A DNA stretch of 64,000 bases from Cyathus striatus (lineage: Eukaryota; Basidiomycota; Agaricomycetes; Agaricales; Nidulariaceae): the NCBI GenBank assembly GCA_025738555.1, contig JAOVFP010000015.1, positions 3,348,001 through 3,412,000 on the forward strand. Reading direction: 5' to 3'. Both the position numbers and the translations under genes were made by a program. Positions 56,713-64,000 of the stretch are shown in pieces; the first letter of the stretch is position 1; every line of letters begins with the position of its first letter. A model generated the notes under the pieces. The model was not told the DNA's origin. It ran no database searches and worked only from the letters and a program-made list of their open reading frames with translations.

Positions 56713-57403
56713 GATAGAAAAGTAGTGGTATGTATGATTTGAGCAGTACGGATAGCCAGAGCCTTTATAGGGATGGAAGTCATGACGTAGGGGAGGAGTA
56801 TGGGCGTCATGCCTTCCCGGGAAAGAATGTAGCTTCGAGTGATAATACTAATAGTATTGAAGCTCCAGATATGACGTGAGATGGCTATGAAGAATTGAAG
56901 TAGCCTTGATCCCTGGAGGTTCTTACAGTACAGACTCCAGAATGCTTGCAACTGCGCACAATGTCAATTTCGATATGGACTATGTAACGCCAACGAAAAC
57001 AGGGATTAACCAAGGGCGATGGCAGATGACATATGAGCGCTGAGCCTGAGTCACGATGGAACAGGTCTGCCCCCGCTCTCATTAGGATTGGAAGCACTTG
57101 CCACTGAATAAGTAATTCAAGGAAATGGCGCCGGGCAGTTTATGTGGTGGCTAATAAATTAGAAAGGTAGTCAGCTGGATGGTGACTAGGCCTACTAGAC
57201 TGGCAGCCTACGACGACTCGACGAGAGCTCTGTCGGCAAGTCGGCAGAGTCCGCAATATTCCCAAGAGGCGATTGGCTGAGAAAAAGAAAATCAGTTCAT
57301 GTTTTAATTCTGGGATTTCTCGTCGGCTGGGCCAGTTATTATAGAAAGCAAGGTAGACAGTCTACTTCTCAGGTAGTCCCTTGCATACGGACCCTCCCCC
57401 CCC
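56713..57403. other. Divergent promoter region small LEA-like gene/ERG5
   Basis: 691 bp between divergent genes. An inverted CCAAT box lies near 57272 (GATTGGCT). The ERG5 side ends in a run of eight C (57396-57403) touching the ATG. No gene seen. Confidence 0.55.
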
Positions 57404-59230
57404 ATGGCCTTCAACATATTGGATCGTTCAGCCTCCGCCTCAATCCCTTCCTCCACTTCCCAACCTCCTCTCTACAGTTTTTCTCTCCCTTCCTTCCTCA
57501 TTCCCAAGGGTCAATCTTCCTCATGGCTCTATACCACCCTCGCCATTGTAGCCTCCCTTTTAATACTTGAGCAGGCTGTTTATCGCCTAAAAAAACGCCA
57601 CCTTCCTGGAGACCCATTGACAATTCCTCTTATCGGTAAATTCCTCAACTCTCTCTATCCCACCATGGACGGATATAAGAAGCAATGGGATTCGGGCGCC
57701 CTCAGCGCTATCAGCGTTTTTAACATGTATGCTAACTCACCTTTACTAATCTTCCAGTTTATAAATTTATCCGTCCTTAGCTTTATCGTCATGGCTTCAT
57801 CAAATGAGTATTCTCGCAAGATCCTCAATTCTCCTAGATATGCAGAACCTTGCCTGGTTCATTCCGCGAAACAAGTTCTTCTGCCCGAAAATTGGTGAAC
57901 GGTTTTGTTAACATTTCGGAATGTCACGTGACTAATATCAGTTTTATAGGGTGTTTCTAACTGGTAAGGAGCATGTTGAATATAGGCGTGGTTTAAATGC
58001 CCTGTTCACTCGCAAGGCACTTGGGTAGGCCTCATCCATTTTATATCGTTTTCATATATTGACTACGCTTCAACATAGCATCTACACCAGCATTCAAGAA
58101 ACGATTGCTCGCAAGCATCTCAATCAATGGCTTTCCAAGGCAGCTAATGACCCCAAGGCTCATCCCATTATGATGACCGCTCGACATATGAACATGGATA
58201 CTTCTCTTCGCGTTTTTTGTGGAAACCACATCCCCGAACATGCTGCTCTGGAGATCAATGACAAGTACTGGTTTATTACCCAGTCATTAGAGCTGGTTAA
58301 CTTCCCTTTTGCTCTCCCTGGAACTAAGGTATATAAGGCTATCCAGGCCCGGAAAGCAGCCATGTACTGGCTTGAACTTGCTGCTCATAACAGCAAGATA
58401 GCTATGGCCAACGGGGCCGAACCCGAATGCATGTTGGACCAATGGGTACAAATTCTTGCTGAACCCAGTTATAAGGGGCGGCGTGAATTTAGCGATAAGG
58501 AGATGGCAATGGTTGTCTTCTCTTTCCTTTTTGCTTCTCAGGATGCTATGAGCAGCGGCCTCATTTATGGATTCCAGCATTTAGCAGACCACCCCGAAGT
58601 CATGTCAAAGGTTCAGCAGGAACAGGATCGTGTTCGTCAAGGCAATTATGACAAGCCTTTGACACTAGACATGCTGGACCAAATGGTTTATTTACAGGCT
58701 GTGGTGAAAGAGAGCATGCGTGTTGTGCCCCCTGTTACAATGGTTGGTCTAATCTCAATTTGTTTGCAGTTAATCATCTTACTCGAACTCAAAGGTTCCT
58801 TACAAATGCACGAAGCCATTTCCCATTTCGAAAGATTATACCGTTCCCGCAAACAGCATGGTTATCCCTTCATTCTACAACTCCTTACATGATCCCAATG
58901 TCTATCCCGAACCCGACTCTTTCTACCCTGAACGATGGTTGGATACTGAGGGGCCGGCAAATGCCAATCCGAAGAATTATCTCGTTTTTGGTAGCGGTCC
59001 TCACAAGTGTATTGGACTAGAGTATGCATGCATGAATATTGCTCTGGTTCTTGCTACGGCGTCAGTAATGTTTAGCTTTGAACACGAGATCACGCCTGAC
59101 AGTAATGAAGTCGAGTAAGTTCTAAGCTATTCTCTTTGACGACTTAGTCTGACCGAACTATAGCATTATTGCAACTCTTTTCCCGAAAGATGGATGTCGT
59201 CTTAGGCTAACACCAAGGAGAAACGCGTAA
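57404..59230 (+). CDS. ERG5: Cytochrome P450 61, sterol C-22 desaturase
   Basis: Endoplasmic-reticulum P450 that introduces the C22-C23 double bond in ergosterol synthesis. An N-terminal membrane anchor (SSWLYTTLAIVASLLILEQA) precedes RLKKRHLPGDPLTIPLIGKF, the proline-rich hinge. CYP61 signatures: SPRYAEPCLVHSAKQVLLPE, NWVFLTGKEHVEYRRGLNAL, VFSFLFASQDAMSSGLIYGF in helix I, the KESMR ExxR motif, PPVTMVPYKCTKPF, FYPERWLD and the heme loop FGSGPHKCIGLEYACMN with the Cys ligand. It ends IIATLFPKDGCRLRLTPRRN. About six short introns; the intron 58748-58792 splits MV from PYKC. All P450 motifs are intact. A CACGTG element lies in an intron near 57925. Confidence 0.95.
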
Positions 59231-59685
59231 CTTGTAATCGAGCTTTGCGGTAGCTACAGTAACCATTATTATACCTCACATCACATACACTTAGTGCCAG
59301 CATTGTTGTACTAGCACACAACGTAACATAAAGACTTATTTCGGATTTCCCTGGCTCTAGCTATTTATTTTTAGTCTTACCTTACATTGGCACTACATAT
59401 GATACATAATAGAAAAGTTGCACGCAATACGTCTCTACATAGTATTATGTAGTACCGAAGTATTGGCACAGTACAGTAAGTATACTTAAGTATTATTGAC
59501 TCGGAATTGACAGGTAACTTACATGAAGGTGGCTGTGTTTGTATCGACGTCCGAATTCAACGCTCCGAATCAAAACAATTGCCAGCAAGCCCTTTGAAGT
59601 TATAATAGCCGCTTTGAGCATCAACGACCAAGACTATACCAAAGCACGTTTCTGGATCGACCTGGTATTCTTCATTCTTCATTAT
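59231..59685. other. Intergenic, no gene seen
   Basis: About 455 bp, AT-rich, between ERG5 and the transporter gene. An open frame runs in from 59539, but the better start is the Met at 59686. No RNA gene or repeat seen. Confidence 0.5.
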
Positions 59686-62058
59686 ATGCCTTTAAGACGT
59701 AAAAAAATAACGAAGTCGAAACCAAGCACAAGCGACGAGCAGAGAAACTCGTATACTTCAAAGGCAACGAAGGCTATGAGAAGCACACGAGACGGGGATT
59801 CAATGGCAGTGTCTTCGTCATTGAGCAGCATTCATATCCTTCCTCGAACGCCGCGTACCCCCAGGACTGGCCGTCTTGAAGATGGAAGTGAGGATATCGA
59901 ACTTACTCTCTTGAATGGAGAAGCAGCAAGCGACGCGAAACGTCCCATTTCAGCCAAGGATAAACGGTCAATGGTGTTGCTCTGTGTCTTATGTGAGTAA
60001 CATCATGTTGTATGACGCGTTATTAATTGCTCTTGAGGTTTCAGATTTAATTCAAGGCGTTCCGGTACAGTGTACTTAATACTAGTATTGAGATTACGAG
60101 CTAATTGTGTTGATGCCTATAGCTAGGACTTGCCCTTGGTGAGCTTGTTCTATTTTATTTATGTGGTGCGGGGAAGTGACTTTCTTAGGATCTATTCCAT
60201 TCCTTTTGAAGGAGCATTTGTCTTATTCACAACTTGCAACTTTCGCGCTTTCAAGTTATCCATATTCGCTTAAATTACTATGGTCACCTATTGTAGACTC
60301 TGTGTTCTTCAAGTCCGTCGGTCGCCGGAAGTCATGGATTGTTCCTATGCAGTTTATCGTTGGAAGCCTAATGCTTTATATTTCACTTAATGTTCAAAAG
60401 TTGCTTGATGATGTAAGTCTCTGGAAAAGTGAATTCAGCTTGTGGTTGTAAACATTTGCATCTACAGCCTGGCAACAATGTTGCTGAACTCACCACTATC
60501 TTTACACTTCTCGTAACCCTTTCTGCAACACAAGATATTGCAGTTGACGGTATATTTACGATTTAAGTTCGGTGATTGTTATGCTTATATACTTCCAGGA
60601 TGGGCGTTAACTCTTTTGTCGCAAGAGTGTCTTTCGTACGCGTCAACTTGTCAAACTATTGGCCTTAACACGGGATTTTTTGCGTCTTTTACAGTGTTTC
60701 TCGCCTTCAATAGTGAAACTTTTGCGTGCGTGCCATTTGTACAAGCTAACATTTTGAAACTCAGATTATGTTTATAGCGAGAAGTGGGGCGTACCACGCC
60801 TCACTCTAAGCGGATACTTACGCTTCTGGAGTATTGTTTGCTACGCCGTTACTCTGTGGCTGCTCTTTTTCAAGAAAGAAGTTTGTAGATTTTTTGCATT
60901 CTTATACAATCTTAACAGAAATCTAGGATAAGGAACCTGCGACGGAAGCGGATATGAGCATCAAAGGCGTATACAAGACTATTTGGTCGATATGTAAGCT
61001 GAAGCGTAAGTCGATATCGTAGTAGATTACGAGCTGTTGATTTTACCAGCATTGTAGATGTGCAGCTTCTGATTATCGTGCACCTTTTTGCAAAAGTTGG
61101 TTTCGCAGCAAATGAAGCAGCAAGCTCTCTCAAGATGGTGGAAAAGGGCTTTAGAAGAGAGGATCTTGCAATCGCAGTTCTCATTGACTTCCCATTCCAG
61201 ATTGCAGGCGGGTGGTTGGCTGCAAAATGGTCCCGGGGTGATCGCCCACTCCGTCCGTGGATTTATGCATTTTGGCCTCGAATTGGACTTACATTGGTTG
61301 CAACATTGATTGTATACTGGTTCCCTACGCCACCTATTTCAACCGGCTTTTTTGTTTTCCTTATTATCCATACTGTTCTATCATCTTTCGCATCGTAAGT
61401 TCATACACTGCGCAAAGTGTTTTCTCTCACCATATTTTTCGGGCTGTAGGACAGTTCAGTTTGTTGGTATCTCGGCTTTTCATACCCGCGTGTCAGATCC
61501 CCTAATCGGAGGGACGTACATGACGGTTAGTTCCTTATATGTTATCAGATAGAAAGCCTTTTAATCTTTACTTAGTTGCTAAATACCTTCACGAATATGG
61601 GGGGCACCTGGCCTAAGTGGTTTGTGTTAAAAGGTATTAGTTTGCAATGATTTACAATGAAAGGGCTTGCCGTTTACTGTGTTTTTCAGGGGTTGATTTA
61701 TTCAGTGTTGCAACCTGCAAAGTTTCCGGTGCAGGTCTTGAAGTTGCAGTAAAAGGTACGTCCTACGGTGTATATATGTTTTACTCGTATTTATTGTGCT
61801 TTCAGCTGCAGAATGTGTGTCGGACCATGGAAAGGCAATTTGCAAGGATATCGGAGGAACCTGTGTTACGGAGCAAGACGGATATTATATTGTGTCCGCA
61901 ATATGCATGACGTTCGGGATTATATTCTTGATTGCATTCATCGTTCCTACGGCAAGAAAACTACAAGGTAAGTAGTTATAAGTTGCGAATAAACATCGGT
62001 CTGATTTTACTCCCTTGCAGCACTTCCGACCTCGGTGTGGAGAGTGAAAATGAACTGA
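59686..62058 (+). CDS. Acetyl-CoA transporter, SLC33A1/AT-1 family
   Basis: Multi-pass carrier of the AT-1 family; in animals it brings acetyl-CoA into the endoplasmic reticulum. A hydrophilic N-terminus (MPLRRKKITKSKPSTSDEQR) of about 100 residues leads to the core. Family blocks: YLIQGVPLGLALGSIPFLLK, LWSPIVDSVFFKSVGRRKSW, TLSATQDIAVDGWALTLL, LSYASTCQTIGLNTGFF, AKVGFAANEAASSLKMVEKG, VSDPLIGGTYMTLLNTFTNM, GGTWPKWFVLKGVDLFS. A luminal Cys-bearing loop (CVSDHGKAICKDIGGTCVTE) precedes the last span YYIVSAICMTFGIIFLIAFI. It ends VWRVKMN at 62058. About a dozen introns. A start upstream of 59686 cannot be excluded. Confidence 0.9.
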
Positions 62059-62389
62059 TCAGTGGTAACTATGTATCTCACTGTACGCCGCACATAATTA
62101 CTGGATACATGTTGGATATTATTAATTGTTAATATGATTCTACAATGGAAGCTTGGAGAAAATTAAAATTTGAGTACAGTACTTGTGTATAGGCTGTGGA
62201 TTGAAATATTTTCGATTTTTCAATTCCGAAGTGTGACAGTGGATGTGACAGGTATGTGACATAACTGCCGCACTTGAATTTTCAAAGGGTTTGCAAGTAT
62301 CCACTAGCACTACTTACTGCTGCCCTCTTAGCTCCTGTCATCTTTCCAGCTTTCTGTTCTTTTACAGACAACAACCATCTAACACAACA
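62059..62389. other. Intergenic, promoter of the GYF-protein gene
   Basis: 331 bp between two plus-strand genes; contains the TGTGAC cluster listed below. No gene seen. Confidence 0.5.
62232..62260 (+). promoter_or_regulatory. Three TGTGAC motifs upstream of the GYF-protein gene
   Basis: TGTGAC at 62232-62237, 62244-62249 and 62255-62260, spaced 12 and 11 bp, about one helical turn apart. The last reads TGTGACATAA, identical to a copy upstream of RGD1. Binding role inferred. Confidence 0.45.
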
Positions 62390-64000
62390 ATGTCTACCAC
62401 TACAATGCATTTTGGCCCTGAGTGGATGCGCACCAAGCACCAGCCTCTCGCCCGGTCTTCCCAACAGCCTCCGTCCCCACCTCCTACGTCTGCTACTTCT
62501 ACATATTCGGCCCTCCTTTCTTCTGTCCCGCCTTGTACTCATCCTGAAATGCGCGATGAAGCACACCCTTTCCGATACTCAAAGGAAGAGCTCCTTAGAA
62601 TTTATAAGGAGGGCGGTGGCAAAGGGGGACTCGGTTTGGAAGTCGAAAGGTGGGAGGGTGTTGTCCGCGAAATAGGCTCCGACCCAATTGGAGTCCGTGA
62701 ACTAAGTGAAGCAGAAAAAAGGTCGGCTGAAGCCTCTGCTTCTTAGCTTTTCTATTCATTCTCATTACAATCCAGCTTTTTTCGGGCCCTCTCAACTCAG
62801 ATCTTCGTAGACGCCAGTCTACTGACTATCTTTCACCTTTGAATACAAATTCGTTGGGCGCTGAGCGGCCTCGTTTAAATCATAACACTTCCTCTAACGC
62901 AGGGAGCCCGCTTAGAGAGAGGTTTGGTGCCCTGAAACGCCGAGAGAGTTCAGGTGAATATTGCGATCCATTAGACAGCCGCTTATGCCACTCACCCCGT
63001 TTTATTCGTGCTTCATTGTAAAGACTCTACTACTGCGGCGGTTCCACGCAAGCAATCTTTATCTAGCCTGCAGGCTCCTTTGATGTCTCCTCGCGATAGT
63101 GGGCTTCCATCGCCCCGAACACGTGTTGGATACACACCCAGTTTTGATGGTGTACTCAATACTGGGGAATCATGGTCTTCAAGGAGACGTACATCTGAAA
63201 CCTCGGTAAAGCAAACAGGTGCAGGAGGTAGTGGGGATGGCGTTGAAAATTATATAGATGAGAAGGTTGCCGGCATTCTTGAAGAAAAGGAAGAGGATGA
63301 GAACGGTCATAGATCTCAACATTTAATGACACTTGATCCAACAGTAGTCACTAATCACGAGGCACAATCGCTCGCTGATGGAAATGGGCACACACAGGGA
63401 CATGATTCAAATAATGTTACTACAGAGCTAGCTCACCTATCTATTTCATCTGAACCAGTCGGATCTGCAAGCTCTCGACCTGGATCACCGCGTTCTGCTG
63501 GCCCTCATCCTGGTTTTCAGGATCTTGGTGCTGTCGAATGGTCTTACAAGGATCCATCTGGTCAAATACAAGGTTTGTACTACAGTATTTGAGACTCAAA
63601 TTTCGTTAATTTTTGTATTTAAAGGTCCTTTCTGCGCTGATGTAATGCAGAAGTGGTATGACGAAGGATACTTTACTCTCGATCTTCCAATGAAGCGTAC
63701 GCATCTCGATACACAATGGATGACTGTTGAAGAATTAGTCCATCGTGCGGGAGGTGATAGAATCTTTCTTTCTCCGATTGTTCCAGTTGTACCACCCGGA
63801 TTAGGTCGTCAAAATGGTTCCCCTATGCAAACCTTTGTGTCTTCTGATCAAAATGTTTTCGGTGACCCATACCAACCAGCTCCCGTTCGCAATTTGCGCA
63901 GTTCTACCTTGGATTCCTATCTGAGCAATGGCTCAAATCATTCGGAATCCCCATCATCTTCTCTAGGTACAGGACGGTTTGGAGAATCTCCAGAACCGTC
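62390..64000 (+). CDS. GYF-domain protein (Smy2-like), 3' end beyond window
   Basis: Proline-peptide-binding adaptor, related to yeast Smy2/Syh1 and metazoan GIGYF proteins in mRNA translation control and secretion. Starts MSTTTMHFGPEWMRTKHQPL, which keeps the FGPEWMR motif of the family. RYSKEELLRIYKEGG is the eIF4E-like binding helix region, and SPRDSGLPSPRTRVGYTPSF follows in a disordered part. The GYF domain begins with AVEWSYKDPSGQIQ, then GPFCADVMQKWYDEGYFTLD and LPMKRTHLDTQWMTVEELVH. An intron near 63570-63623 splits the domain between Gln and Gly. The reading continues past 64000, so the C-terminus is missing. The junction near 62720-62790 is not fully resolved. Confidence 0.88.

Noticed and set aside
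56562..57097. Minus-strand frames beside the small LEA-like gene
   Set aside because: They are out of frame with the presequence and helix of the real gene and show no motif of their own.

Overview
The window is a gene-dense piece of a filamentous basidiomycete (agaricomycete-type) nuclear genome. The evidence is very short introns of about 45-80 nt in almost every gene, exons as short as 12-30 nt, short intergenic gaps, and a typical fungal gene set (CYP61/ERG5, ATG26, GAS-type glucanosyltransferase, SUR7/PalI, a mushroom-type F-box protein). I count 26 protein-coding genes, the last cut by the window edge. I see no rRNA, tRNA, CRISPR array or intact transposon.

Layout. 0.4-9.2 kb, plus strand: a metallo-beta-lactamase-fold hydrolase, a PRELI/UPS phospholipid-transfer protein, the Rab-GEF subunit RIC1 and a 2-oxoglutarate oxygenase. 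9.3-14.6 kb, minus: sterol glucosyltransferase ATG26. 15.0-20.8 kb, plus: SUR7/PalI membrane protein, GPI-anchored GH72 glucanosyltransferase, and an RRM plus zinc-knuckle RNA-binding protein. 21.0-27.7 kb, minus: a full-length ABCC transporter. 28.6-31.6 kb, plus: F-BAR RhoGAP (RGD1). 31.7-37.3 kb: two PIF1-family helicases in head-to-head orientation. 37.4-48.3 kb: SYLF-SH3 actin protein, a single-pass membrane protein, LAS1, a multi-pass membrane protein, a dienelactone hydrolase and an F-box protein. 48.7-56.7 kb: prenylcysteine oxidase, ammonium transporter, and three mitochondrion-linked genes (LIP2, ATP11, a small LEA-like protein). 57.4-64 kb, plus: ERG5, a SLC33A1-type acetyl-CoA transporter, and a GYF-domain protein.

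The genes are mostly housekeeping functions: endomembrane and actin traffic (RIC1, RGD1, LSB3-like), cell surface (SUR7, GH72), sterol metabolism (ERG5, ATG26), mitochondria (UPS, LIP2, ATP11) and rRNA processing (LAS1). They do not form one pathway or a biosynthetic cluster.

The most unusual element is the divergent helicase pair at 31.7-37.3 kb. Both proteins appear to begin with an RNase H1-type hybrid-binding (viroplasmin-like) domain joined to a PIF1 5'-3' helicase. In both copies this domain is interrupted at the same place by a 12-nt microexon. The 283-bp shared promoter carries two ACGCGT (MluI cell-cycle box) motifs, one beside each start codon. One copy keeps the domain's key Trp and Cys; the other has lost both. 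This suggests a duplicated, possibly S-phase-regulated system acting on RNA:DNA hybrids. All functional statements are family-based inferences from reading the sequence; no database search was run.
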